Shown here piece by piece: positions 43,079 to 51,387 of a DNA stretch of 64,000 nt (positions within the stretch are counted from its first letter, which is position 1; every line of letters starts with the position of its first letter). The stretch covers positions 1-64,000 of the forward strand of contig CAZUPI010000006.1 in the NCBI GenBank assembly GCA_964621755.1, in the 5' to 3' direction. This stretch comes from UMGS1696 sp964621755 (GTDB lineage: Bacteria > Bacillota > Clostridia > Oscillospirales > CAG-272). A program made the translations under genes and the position numbers. The notes below the pieces were generated by a model, which did no database searches, was not told the DNA's origin, and saw only the letters and a program-made list of their open reading frames with translations.

Positions 43079-44068
43079 ATGGATAACCATAGCAAAATCA
43101 TCAAAAAACCGGAATGGCTGAAGGTGCGGTATAACGAAGCTGAGGTGCGCGGCGTATACGCTTTGACCGACGGGTTGGGGCTTAACACCGTCTGTCGCGG
43201 CGCAAATTGCCCGAATATCGGTCAGTGCAGCCGGCGCCATACCGCGACATTTATGATTCTCGGGAACATCTGCACCCGAAACTGCCGCTTCTGCAACATC
43301 TCCCACACAAACGGAGCGCTTACCGAACCGGACCCTGACGAGCCGCGGAAAATCGGCTATGCCGCCAAAAAATTAGGATTAAAGCATGTTGTTGTCACGT
43401 GTGTCACACGGGACGATTTACCGGACGGCGGCGCCGCGCAGTTTGCCGCGACGATTCGCGAGATTCGGGCGCAGAATCCAACCGCTACCGTAGAGGTGCT
43501 GATTTCCGATATGCAAGGCTCGCACGACGCGCTTGACGTCGTTATGGCGGAAAAGCCGGAAGTGCTGAATCACAACGTAGAGACCGTCCGCGAGCTGTAT
43601 GCTGCGGTCCGTCCTGAGGCCGAATATGAACGCTCCCTCGACGTGCTGCGCTACTGCGCGTCGTTCGGAACGTCGCACATCAAAACCGGCTTCATGCTCG
43701 GTCTCGGCGAAACCGACGAACAAATATACCGCCTGATGGACGACGTCCGCGCGGCCGGCTGCGATTTTCTCACCATCGGGCAGTATTTGCAGCCTACAAA
43801 ATTCCATGCTCCGCTCGTGAGATACGTCACACCTGCGGAGTTCGACGCATACAAGGCCGCCGCCCTCTCGCGCGGATTTGCGCATGTCGCCTCAGCGCCG
43901 CTCGCACGCAGCTCGTATCTTGCCGCGGAGGCTTTAGACTCCGCAACGGAGGCTTTAGACTCCGCAACGGAGGCTTTGGACTCCGCAACGGGGGCTTTGG
44001 ACTCCGCAACGGGGGCTTTGGACTCCGCAACGGGGGCTTTGGACTCCGCAACGGGGGATAGAACATGA
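43079..44068 (+). CDS. lipA: Lipoyl synthase with repetitive C-terminal tail
   Basis: Radical-SAM enzyme that inserts two sulfurs into a protein-bound octanoyl group. Both clusters are present: auxiliary cluster CRGANCPNIGQC (CX4CX5C), radical-SAM CTRNCRFC (CX3CX2C), and the C-terminal RSSY serine ligand motif (ARSSYLAAE). After that motif the normal protein would soon end, but here six copies of a seven-residue unit (E/G)ALDSAT follow, encoded by six 21-base repeats, then GDRT. The stop overlaps the second ligase by four bases. It needs an octanoylated carrier, which the neighbouring lipoyl-domain protein can provide. Confidence 0.96.
   Translation: MDNHSKIIKKPEWLKVRYNEAEVRGVYALTDGLGLNTVCRGANCPNIGQCSRRHTATFMILGNICTRNCRFCNISHTNGALTEPDPDEPRKIGYAAKKLGLKHVVVTCVTRDDLPDGGAAQFAATIREIRAQNPTATVEVLISDMQGSHDALDVVMAEKPEVLNHNVETVRELYAAVRPEAEYERSLDVLRYCASFGTSHIKTGFMLGLGETDEQIYRLMDDVRAAGCDFLTIGQYLQPTKFHAPLVRYVTPAEFDAYKAAALSRGFAHVASAPLARSSYLAAEALDSATEALDSATEALDSATGALDSATGALDSATGALDSATGDRT
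43928..44053 (+). repeat. Six tandem 21-base repeats in the 3' end of lipA
   Basis: Six consecutive copies of a unit like GAGGCTTTAGACTCCGCAACG, differing at two positions (first base of the unit A/G, and TTAGAC/TTGGAC). The changes are ordered along the array: the first two copies are alike, the third is intermediate, the last three are identical. This implies growth by slippage or unequal exchange. The unit length preserves the reading frame, so copy-number change alters only tail length. Confidence 0.98.
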
Positions 44069-45081
44069 TTTACGTCAACACAAATTCTACTGATGTATAT
44101 TACAATTTCGGCTGCGAGTACTACTTCGCAACGGAAAAGCGGCTTTCGGACGACGTGTTCCTCCTCTGGAGCACGACGCCCACCCTTATGGTTGGCAAAT
44201 ACCAAAACACGCTCGAAGAAATCGACCACGAATATGCGCGCGCTCATGGGATAGCTATCGTTCGCCGCATGTCCGGCGGCGGTACAATTTACACAGACCC
44301 CGGCGGATGGCAGTTTACCTTCATCACGCGCAAGGGAAGCGAAAAAATCGAGTTCGCGCAGTTTATGAATCCGGTCGTGGACGCGCTCTGCTCCCTCGGA
44401 CTTGACGTGCGCACCACCGGTCGAAACGATATCGCGCTGTATCCGGCAGGGTCGGAAACGGGGCTAAAAATCAGCGGCAATACCCAGTTCAAAAAAAGCG
44501 GCGTCACGGTACATCACGGTTCCCTTCTGTTTGATACAGATATCGACGCGCTTGTACGTGCAACAACGCCGAAAGAATACAAAATCACGTCAAAAGCGAT
44601 AAAATCGGTCCGTGAACGCGTGACGAACATCCGTCCGCACCTCCCGGCCGACATGACAGGAGAGGAATTCCGGTCCTATCTGGTCGAACGCCTGACCGGC
44701 AGCCGTCCGGAAAATCGCTATACCATCTCCCCGGAAGACGACGTGCGCATCCGGGAACTGGCAGCGGAAAAATTTGCGGATGAACGCCTGATTTACGGGG
44801 CAAATCCGAAATTTGAAATAGAGCGCGAACTGCACCTGCCGGGCGGCACGGTGGAAATCGGACTGACCGTGAAGGGCGGAAAAATCACCTCCGCCGGACT
44901 GAACGGCGACTTTTTCGCGAGCGACGCGGCGGAAGACCTTGCACAGTCCCTTGTAGGCGTTTCCTACACTTACGACGACGTGTCAGCGGCTCTCGAAAAA
45001 ATATGCGGCGCAATTTACGGTATAGACGCGAAGGATATCGCAGACGGGATTTTCGAGATTTCCCAAAAGAACACTTTGTGA
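44065..45081 (+). CDS. lplA2: Lipoate-protein ligase A family protein (long form)
   Basis: A 338-residue LplA with the full two-domain layout: catalytic motif RRMSGGGTIYTDPGGWQF, lysine loop LKISGNTQ, and a complete C-terminal accessory domain (FEIERELHLPGGTVEIGLTV, LVGVSYTYDDVSAALEKI). Its ATG overlaps the lipA stop (ATGA), so translation is coupled. It differs enough from the short paralogue at 41842 that a division of labour is likely, one loading octanoate or lipoate and the other transferring it. Gene symbol is a working label. Confidence 0.9.
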   Translation: MIYVNTNSTDVYYNFGCEYYFATEKRLSDDVFLLWSTTPTLMVGKYQNTLEEIDHEYARAHGIAIVRRMSGGGTIYTDPGGWQFTFITRKGSEKIEFAQFMNPVVDALCSLGLDVRTTGRNDIALYPAGSETGLKISGNTQFKKSGVTVHHGSLLFDTDIDALVRATTPKEYKITSKAIKSVRERVTNIRPHLPADMTGEEFRSYLVERLTGSRPENRYTISPEDDVRIRELAAEKFADERLIYGANPKFEIERELHLPGGTVEIGLTVKGGKITSAGLNGDFFASDAAEDLAQSLVGVSYTYDDVSAALEKICGAIYGIDAKDIADGIFEISQKNTL

Positions 45082-45097
45082 ATTTTCTTCCGCACTA

Positions 45098-45126
45098 TTG
45101 ATATTCGGTGAGGTTTGTTATATAAT
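45098..45126 (+). promoter_or_regulatory. Promoter of recA
   Basis: TTGATA (45098-45103), 17-base spacer, TATAAT (45121-45126); the LexA box lies over the expected start site. Confidence 0.85.
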
Positions 45127-45134
45127 AAGAATAG

Positions 45135-45148
45135 CGAAAATATGTTCG
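45135..45148. promoter_or_regulatory. LexA operator (SOS box)
   Basis: CGAAAATATGTTCG differs by one base from the Gram-positive SOS box CGAACATATGTTCG. Its position just downstream of the recA -10 box is ideal for repression. recA, and possibly recF and recX behind it, should be induced by DNA damage. Confidence 0.88.
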
Positions 45149-45197
45149 TATTATTAGAAAGAGCAGAGAATTTAAAACACCGAAAGGAACGAATCAA

Positions 45198-46328
45198 ATG
45201 GCAAAATCGACACCCAAAAAGCAAGTAGTGGACATGTCTGACAAAACGCCTGAGGAGAAGAAAAAGGCCCTCGATACCGCAATAAGCCAAATCGAAAAGA
45301 GTTTTGGAAAAGGCACCATCATCAAGATGGGCGAAAACCCGCGTCTGAGCGTATCGGCCGTATCAACCGGCTCCATCACACTCGATATGGCGCTCGGCAT
45401 CGGCGGACTCCCGCGGGGCCGTATTATCGAAGTGTACGGCCCTGAATCCTCCGGTAAGACAACACTCGCCCTGCACGCAATCGCGGAAGTCCAGAAGACC
45501 GGCGGCGAGGCAGCCTTCATCGACGCGGAGCACGCGCTCGACCCGGTATACGCCTCCGCGCTCGGCGTTAACATCGACAATCTGCTTGTATCACAGCCCG
45601 ACTCCGGCGAGCAAGGTCTTGAAATCTGTGAAGCACTCGTGCGCTCCGGCGCTATCGATATCGTCGTCATCGACTCGGTCGCTGCCCTTGTGCCGCAGCA
45701 GGAAATCGACGGCGACATGGGCGCGTCCCACGTAGGGCTTCAGGCAAGACTGATGTCGCAGGCGCTCCGCAAGCTGTCCGGAACCATTTCAAAAACCAAC
45801 TGCATCGTAATCTTTATCAACCAGCTCCGCGAAAAGGTGGGCGTCATCTACGGAAATCCGGAAACCACCCCCGGCGGACGTGCTCTGAAATTCTATTCGT
45901 CCGTGAGAATCGAAATCCGCAAGGCGGAGACCATCAAAAACGGGTCCGAAATTCTCGGCAACCGCGCAAAGTGCAAGGTGGTAAAGAATAAAGTTGCGCC
46001 GCCGTTCAAGAGCGCAGAATTCGACATTCTCTACGGCGAGGGTATTTCCAAAACGGGCGAAATCGTCGATTTGGCAACGGACCTTGGCATTCTCGAAAAG
46101 AGCGGCTCGTGGTACTCCTACGAGGGCAGCCGTCTGGCGCAGGGACGCGACAACGTCAAAAAGGCGCTCGCGGATGACCCCGCTCTGGCAGCAGAGCTGG
46201 AAGAAAAAATCAAAGCAACCGGTCATACTCCCAACATGGAGCGCGACGACATGGACGAAGAGCTTGACGAGGACGGAGAAGAGCTCGACATCCGCCTTCT
46301 CGACCTTGGCGAGGATGATGAGGTTTAA
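45198..46328 (+). CDS. recA: Recombinase A
   Basis: Strand-exchange protein and SOS coprotease. The 376 residues have Walker A GPESSGKTT near residue 75, the catalytic glutamate region FIDAEHALDP, Walker B IVVIDSVAAL, DNA-binding loops 1 (EIDGDMGASHVG) and 2 (INQLREKVGVIYGNPETTPGG), and an acidic C-terminal tail (DMDEELDEDGEELD) that tunes activity. GAAAGGAACG precedes the ATG. Controlled by the LexA box above. Followed by small hairpins (46332-46348, 46353-46376) and then recF. Confidence 0.99.
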   Translation: MAKSTPKKQVVDMSDKTPEEKKKALDTAISQIEKSFGKGTIIKMGENPRLSVSAVSTGSITLDMALGIGGLPRGRIIEVYGPESSGKTTLALHAIAEVQKTGGEAAFIDAEHALDPVYASALGVNIDNLLVSQPDSGEQGLEICEALVRSGAIDIVVIDSVAALVPQQEIDGDMGASHVGLQARLMSQALRKLSGTISKTNCIVIFINQLREKVGVIYGNPETTPGGRALKFYSSVRIEIRKAETIKNGSEILGNRAKCKVVKNKVAPPFKSAEFDILYGEGISKTGEIVDLATDLGILEKSGSWYSYEGSRLAQGRDNVKKALADDPALAAELEEKIKATGHTPNMERDDMDEELDEDGEELDIRLLDLGEDDEV

Positions 46329-46424
46329 GCAAGGGGAACAATCTTCCCCGTCCAGACCTTTTCATGATTAGGTCTGCACTGTGCTCTATTTCTTCACTTC
46401 ATTTTTGGAAAGAGTTATTTTTTT

Positions 46425-47573
46425 ATGACAGTTTCGCGTGTGGCGTATCAGGATTGGCGCAATATGAGCGAATGCGCCGTCTCTCTCGGGGAGGGAATTA
46501 ATGTTCTCTGGGGAATGAACGCTCAGGGAAAATCGAATATTCTTGAGGGGATTTACTACTTCGCGCGCGGACGTTCTTTTCGCGGTGCGCGGGACCGTGA
46601 GCTTATCCGATTCGGATGCGACTTTACTCGAGCGGAATTGTCCTTTCTGCGCGACGGATATGAGAATCATACCATCCTTGAGGCTGTCATCCCGAAAACC
46701 GGCAGAAAGCAGCTGTCCCGCAACGGTGCGCCGCTCTCCTCTGCAGCGGAAATGATGGGCAGCTTCCGGGCGGTACTGTTCTGTCCCGCGCATCTGACGA
46801 TGGTCACAGGGGGGCCGCTGGAAAGGCGCACCTTTCTGGACATTGCCATCTCGCAACTCTCGCAGGCGTATCTGACGTATCTCAGACGATACGCCAAAGT
46901 GCTTGCAGAGCGGAATTCTCTCCTCAAAAGCGCAGCGTCCGGCGGGCGGGTGACAGAGACCGAATGGGAGGTCTATGCAAAGCAGCTCTCCCTGTACGGC
47001 GCGTGGATTGCCGCCTATCGTGCGGAGTATGTGTCCTACCTTTCGGAGGCTGTGGCGCGCTACTTCGACGGTATGACAAGCGGACGAGAGACGCCGGAGC
47101 TGTCGTATACGTCACACGCACTGTACGACGACATGCCGCGTCCCCTCTCCAGAGGAGGTTCCGGTGAGCCGTCCGGCGACGCGCTGTTTGAGAAACTGAC
47201 CACCAACATTGACCGTGAAATTATCGTCGGTTCAACCTTATGGGGAACCCATAAGGACGACATTCGCCTGTCTCTGAATGGAAAGGAAGCCAAGCTGTAC
47301 GCGTCGCAGGGACAGCAGAGGAGCATCGTGCTGTCCATCAAGCTGGCGGAGGCGGAAATTTCGAAAAACCTCGGCGGCGAGTATCCGGCAATCCTCCTTG
47401 ACGACGTGTTTTCCGAGCTTGACGAGTCCAGACGGCGGTATATCCTCGACTCACTGGGCGGCAGGCAGATTATCGTCACATCGTGCGAACCGGATATTAT
47501 TCCCTCAAATCGCTCGGGAGATATTGTGTTCCGACATGTCGAAAACGGCGTTATTGCAGAACAGGACACTTAA
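46425..47573 (+). CDS. recF: DNA replication and repair protein RecF
   Basis: SMC-like ATPase of the RecFOR pathway that helps load RecA at gaps. The 382 residues show Walker A GMNAQGKSN near residue 31, the ABC-type signature region YASQGQQRSIVLSIKLAE, and Walker B AILLDDVFSELDESRR. recF usually sits in the dnaA-dnaN-recF-gyrB region; here it is between recA and recX. No dnaN or gyrB is in the window. The stop is four bases before the frame of recX, implying a recA-recF-recX group. Confidence 0.95.
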   Translation: MTVSRVAYQDWRNMSECAVSLGEGINVLWGMNAQGKSNILEGIYYFARGRSFRGARDRELIRFGCDFTRAELSFLRDGYENHTILEAVIPKTGRKQLSRNGAPLSSAAEMMGSFRAVLFCPAHLTMVTGGPLERRTFLDIAISQLSQAYLTYLRRYAKVLAERNSLLKSAASGGRVTETEWEVYAKQLSLYGAWIAAYRAEYVSYLSEAVARYFDGMTSGRETPELSYTSHALYDDMPRPLSRGGSGEPSGDALFEKLTTNIDREIIVGSTLWGTHKDDIRLSLNGKEAKLYASQGQQRSIVLSIKLAEAEISKNLGGEYPAILLDDVFSELDESRRRYILDSLGGRQIIVTSCEPDIIPSNRSGDIVFRHVENGVIAEQDT

Positions 47574-47576
47574 AAA

Positions 47577-48248
47577 TTGTTTATTAAGTCGATATTTATA
47601 AAAGAGGGCATGACCTATCTTGAGATAGCGGCAGATGAAAATCCAAATCATGCGGAATCTCTGAAAATGTCTGAGAAAAACTGGCGAAAATATTGTGAAC
47701 GCTATGTCCCGGACGCGCTGTCCAATGAATTATATGAGCGGGCGCTGTCTCACGAAATTGACGAAGCCGAATATGACGAGCTGCACCGTCTGGCAGAACT
47801 CACCGGCGCCATCTTAGAAGCGGTGCGAATCCTGTCGTCCGGCGACAAAAGCGCACGGGAGCTGAAGCAGAAGCTGCGCCGTCGGTTTTCCAGCGAGGCG
47901 GCGGACTATGCGGTGCGGCTGATGAAAAAGCGCGGGTATCTCGACGAGGAGGCGCAATGTCTGCGAATCGCAGAACAGGCTGTCCGTTCGAAACATCACG
48001 GACCACGTCGGATTCAGGCGGACCTGATGGCACATGGTTACAGTTCTTCCGCGGCAGACGCGGCTGTAAGCGCGATTTCCCCGGACAAATATGCCGAAGC
48101 GCTGTCGTACCACATAGACCGCAGATTTCCGGACATCGCCAACATGGATGCGGCGGAGGTCAAGAAAGTGGTTGCCGCTTTGCTCCGGCTGGGCTTTTCG
48201 TCTGGAGCAGTCTTTGATGAGATCAAAAAGAGAGAAAAAGTACGGTGA
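47577..48248 (+). CDS. recX: Regulatory protein RecX
   Basis: Small helical modulator that restrains RecA filaments. The 223-residue frame contains the three-helix repeats typical of RecX: ALSNELYERALSHEIDEAEY, RELKQKLRRRFSSEAADYAV, and KHHGPRRIQADLMAHGYSS. The start is uncertain: TTG 47577 lies right after recF, while ATG 47610 follows AAAGAGGGC. The first residues do not match the common beta-strand start of the family. Adjacent to recA and recF on the same strand. Confidence 0.88.
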   Translation: MFIKSIFIKEGMTYLEIAADENPNHAESLKMSEKNWRKYCERYVPDALSNELYERALSHEIDEAEYDELHRLAELTGAILEAVRILSSGDKSARELKQKLRRRFSSEAADYAVRLMKKRGYLDEEAQCLRIAEQAVRSKHHGPRRIQADLMAHGYSSSAADAAVSAISPDKYAEALSYHIDRRFPDIANMDAAEVKKVVAALLRLGFSSGAVFDEIKKREKVR

Positions 48249-48378
48249 AGTTATGACAATATCGTACGATAAGGCACTGCAAATTTCGGCGGAGGTCAAG
48301 ACCAACAGCTTAGCATTATAAATTTCCAGCATCGCTCCTTCTTATTTTTCCTATTTTAAAAAAGGGCTTGAATGGGGT

Positions 48379-48413
48379 GCGGGAAAACCGTTTTCTGAAA
48401 AAGGGCTTCCCGC
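48379..48413 (+). terminator. Palindromic hairpin between recX and rimO
   Basis: GCGGGAA (48379-48385) pairs with TTCCCGC (48407-48413), with an imperfect AACCGTTTT/AAAAGGG inner stem. It belongs to the same hairpin family as 6243 and 35954 but is more diverged. Confidence 0.55.
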
Positions 48414-48441
48414 GAAACTATCCCTAAGAAAGGTAATCACC

Positions 48442-49815
48442 ATGGCAAAAAACACAAAAGTCGGCTTCATCTCTCTGGGATGTTCCAAAAATCTTTGCGA
48501 CACGGAGGTCATGCTCCACCACCTCGTTGACGCGGGGTACGAAATCACCCCCGAGGAGACCGAAGCCGACGTCGTCATCATAAACACCTGCGCTTTCATT
48601 GAGAGCGCAAAAAAGGAATCTATTGACAATATCATTGACATTGCGTGGCTCAAAAAGCACCACACCCTCAAGGGCATTATTGTGACGGGTTGTCTCGCCG
48701 AGCGCTACCGCGAGGAAGTCATCAAGGAGCTCCCCGAAGTGGACGCGGTTCTCGGCGTCGGCGGTATCCACAAAATTGTCGAAGCTGTCGAGTCGGTCAT
48801 GGAGGAGTCTTCCAAGAAGGGGAAGGCGAAAAAACGCTACATTTGCTTCGACGAGAGAGAGGATGTCTTCCTCGGCGGAGAACGAGTTATTACCACCGGC
48901 GACTCCATGGCATACCTCAAAATCGCGGAAGGCTGTTCGAATCGCTGTACATACTGCGCAATACCGCAAATCCGCGGAAAAATGCGCAGCCGTACTATGC
49001 GCGACCTCATCGAAGAAGCGACCGCTCTCGACGCAATGGGCGTTAAGGAATTGAACATCATCGCGCAGGACACCTCTGCGTATGGCATCGACCTCTACGG
49101 CTCGTACTGTCTGCCGGAGCTGCTGCGCGGCATTTGCGACGCCACCAAAATTCCGTGGATTCGCCTGCTCTACTGCTATCCGGACAAAATCACGGACGAG
49201 CTGGTGGCAGAGCTGCGCGACAACCCGCGTATTGTGAAGTATATCGACATTCCGATACAGCACATCTCCGACCACGTACTGACCGCAATGAACCGCCACG
49301 GCAACGCCGCGATGATTCGCGAAAGCATCGCCAAGCTCCGCCGTCAGGTGCCGGGCATCGTTCTCCGCTCCACTGCAATCGTTGGATTCCCGGGTGAAAC
49401 GGAAGAAGATTTCCGCGAACTGTGTGAATTCATAAAGGAAGCAAAATTCGAACGGTTCGGCGCGTTCACGTACTCCCGTGAGGAGGATACGCCCGCGTAC
49501 AACTTCCCCGACCAGATTGACGAGCAGGTCAAGCAGGACCGGTACGATATTCTCATGCAGACCCAGCTTTCCGTCAGCGAAAAATTCAACGAGACCCGCG
49601 TAGGCAAGGTCATCCGCGTAATGTGCGAGGGCTTTGATCCGGTTGCGGAATCCCACTACGGTAGAAGCTACGCCGAAGCTGCGGATATTGACGGAAAAAT
49701 CTGGTTTTCGGCAAGCGACCCGAAACTCCGCATTTCCGAAGGGGAAATGATAGATGTAAAAATCACCGGCGCGATGGATTACGACCTCGTCGGCGAAGTA
49801 ATACTGAATGTCTGA
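48442..49815 (+). CDS. rimO: Ribosomal protein S12 methylthiotransferase RimO
   Basis: Radical-SAM enzyme that methylthiolates an aspartate of ribosomal protein S12. The 457 residues contain the UPF0004 cluster cysteines (LGCSKNLCDTE, INTCAFIESAKKES, VTGCLAERY), the radical-SAM motif EGCSNRCTYCAIPQIRG, and a C-terminal TRAM domain. The pattern LGCxKNxxDxE at the N-terminus distinguishes RimO from MiaB. pgsA follows with a short overlap region, an order common in Firmicutes. Confidence 0.97.
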   Translation: MAKNTKVGFISLGCSKNLCDTEVMLHHLVDAGYEITPEETEADVVIINTCAFIESAKKESIDNIIDIAWLKKHHTLKGIIVTGCLAERYREEVIKELPEVDAVLGVGGIHKIVEAVESVMEESSKKGKAKKRYICFDEREDVFLGGERVITTGDSMAYLKIAEGCSNRCTYCAIPQIRGKMRSRTMRDLIEEATALDAMGVKELNIIAQDTSAYGIDLYGSYCLPELLRGICDATKIPWIRLLYCYPDKITDELVAELRDNPRIVKYIDIPIQHISDHVLTAMNRHGNAAMIRESIAKLRRQVPGIVLRSTAIVGFPGETEEDFRELCEFIKEAKFERFGAFTYSREEDTPAYNFPDQIDEQVKQDRYDILMQTQLSVSEKFNETRVGKVIRVMCEGFDPVAESHYGRSYAEAADIDGKIWFSASDPKLRISEGEMIDVKITGAMDYDLVGEVILNV

Positions 49816-49828
49816 AAGGAAGTATGGT

Positions 49829-50410
49829 ATGAATCTTCCGAATAAATTAACCATTTTTCGCATCTGCATGGTCCCGGTGTTTTTGGTGCTCCTGTGCGTC
49901 AATTTGCCCATATCTGACACAGTCATGCGAATTTTGACCGCTGTGGTGTTTGCGATTACCTCGCTGACCGATATGATTGATGGAAAAATCGCGCGCAAGT
50001 ACAACCTCATCACCGATTTCGGCAAATTCATGGATCCGCTCGCCGACAAATTCCTTGTGATGTCCGCCATGCTCGGCATTCTCGTGCGGTTCGATTATCT
50101 GCGTCCCGTATTCGTATGGGCGGCGGCTGTCGTCATCTTCCGCGAGTTTGCAGTGACCTCCCTGCGCCTTGTGACTGCGAGCAAGTCCGGTATCGTTGTG
50201 GCGGCAGCGTGGCTCGGCAAGGTTAAGACGACTTTACAAATGATTTGCATCGTCACCATTCTGCTTGAGCCTGTGATTCTTCCCTTCAAACCGTTCGCTG
50301 AATGGCATGTGCTCTCGTACATCACCATCGCAGCGATGACCGTCATGACAATCTGGTCAGGGCTCGACTATCTCAAGGTCTACTGGCCTTACATTGGGGA
50401 GACAAAGTGA
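49829..50410 (+). CDS. pgsA: CDP-diacylglycerol-glycerol-3-phosphate 3-phosphatidyltransferase
   Basis: Membrane enzyme committing CDP-diacylglycerol to phosphatidylglycerol. The CDP-alcohol phosphotransferase signature is intact: TDMIDGKIARKYNLITDFG followed by KFMDPLADK. About five to six membrane segments are seen. ATG 49829 with AAAGGAAG upstream gives MNLPNKLTIFRI; the upstream ATG at 49808 overlaps rimO and is less likely. Length (193 residues) is normal. Confidence 0.95.
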   Translation: MNLPNKLTIFRICMVPVFLVLLCVNLPISDTVMRILTAVVFAITSLTDMIDGKIARKYNLITDFGKFMDPLADKFLVMSAMLGILVRFDYLRPVFVWAAAVVIFREFAVTSLRLVTASKSGIVVAAAWLGKVKTTLQMICIVTILLEPVILPFKPFAEWHVLSYITIAAMTVMTIWSGLDYLKVYWPYIGETK

Positions 50411-50434
50411 GGAAAGTACCTCTTCCAAGGCTTT

Positions 50435-51367
50435 ATGCAATATGTTATTTTAGAAGAAGGATATCTTGCGATGCCGTCGGAGTTTTCCGGGCTTTTCGGC
50501 GGTGCGCGCGAGATTCCGTACATAAAAATCGGCGGGTGCGGCAGCTTTTCGGTTGAGAAAACCTTCAACTGCGGGCAGGCATTTCGCTTTAACCCGGCTG
50601 CGTTTCCCTTTGGCGCGGCGGATAAGCATCCCGTTTTTGCGGGAATCGCACTGAATATTCCGGTTGCGTTTGCGGATTTGGGGGGCGGCTGCCTCGCCAT
50701 ATACAACTCGACTGCGGAGGATTTCGACAAAATCTGGCTGCATTACCTCGCCCTCGACGAAGATTACGACGCAATCGACCGTTTTCTCATCGACGCTATG
50801 GAAAGTGGGGCTGACCGCGCGGTGATGACGGCGGCAGTAGAGGCGGGACGCGGCATCCGGATTCTGCGGCAGGACCCGTTCGAGTGCCTGATTTCGTTCA
50901 TTCTGTCGCAGAACAACAACATTCCGAGAATCAAAAAGCTGATTGCCGCTCTCTGCGGGGCATATGGACAAAACGGTCGTTTTCCGACCGCAGAGGCACT
51001 GGCCGCAGCGGGGGAAGAAGCGTTATTTGCGCTGAAGACTGGATTCCGCGCGGGTTATCTGTACGACGCGGCATGCAAAATTTCTTCCGGTGAGATAAAT
51101 CTTGATAAGATTTTGGAATGTGACGATTTTGAAAAATGTACCGCGGAGCTGTGCCGGATAAAAGGGGTTGGTCCAAAGGTGAGTGCGTGCGTTCTCTTAT
51201 TCGGATTCGGCAAAACGGAGGCCTTTCCGGTTGACGTATGGATGAAAAAATCGCTCGCCCGGCATTTTCCAAACGGACTTGACGTAAAGGCGCTGGGCAA
51301 ATGGGCAGGCGTCGCGCAGCAGTATTTGTTCTACTACGAGCGATACTTAGGCGGCGTGCGTCAGTGA
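50435..51367 (+). CDS. ogg: 8-oxoguanine DNA glycosylase (OGG family)
   Basis: Base-excision repair glycosylase/lyase. The 310 residues have the OGG N-terminal domain (FSVEKTFNCGQAFRF), SFILSQNNNIPRIKKLI typical of the HhH-GPD core, and the helix-hairpin-helix RIKGVGPKVSACVLLFGF with the catalytic lysine, followed by AFPVDVWMKK carrying the catalytic aspartate. This OGG1-like bacterial group is common in Clostridia. It directly precedes the DUF6062 gene. Confidence 0.93.
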   Translation: MQYVILEEGYLAMPSEFSGLFGGAREIPYIKIGGCGSFSVEKTFNCGQAFRFNPAAFPFGAADKHPVFAGIALNIPVAFADLGGGCLAIYNSTAEDFDKIWLHYLALDEDYDAIDRFLIDAMESGADRAVMTAAVEAGRGIRILRQDPFECLISFILSQNNNIPRIKKLIAALCGAYGQNGRFPTAEALAAAGEEALFALKTGFRAGYLYDAACKISSGEINLDKILECDDFEKCTAELCRIKGVGPKVSACVLLFGFGKTEAFPVDVWMKKSLARHFPNGLDVKALGKWAGVAQQYLFYYERYLGGVRQ

Positions 51368-51387
51368 ATTATGACAGGAGTTTTGAT

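Noticed and set aside
43928..44053. Repeat array as a possible CRISPR
   Set aside because: The units are contiguous 21-mers with no spacers and stay in the lipA reading frame; no cas genes are present.
43827..44066. A proline-rich repetitive - strand ORF (PPLRSPK repeats)
   Set aside because: It is the antisense reading of the lipA tandem repeat; the + strand frame continues a real gene.
48253..48321. A 22-codon ORF after recX
   Set aside because: No ribosome-binding site, promoter or conserved feature; length is within chance.
48424..50079. A 551-codon open frame on the - strand opposite rimO and pgsA
   Set aside because: The + strand carries two clear enzymes with intact motifs; the antisense frame has no recognisable domain and is open only because of codon bias.
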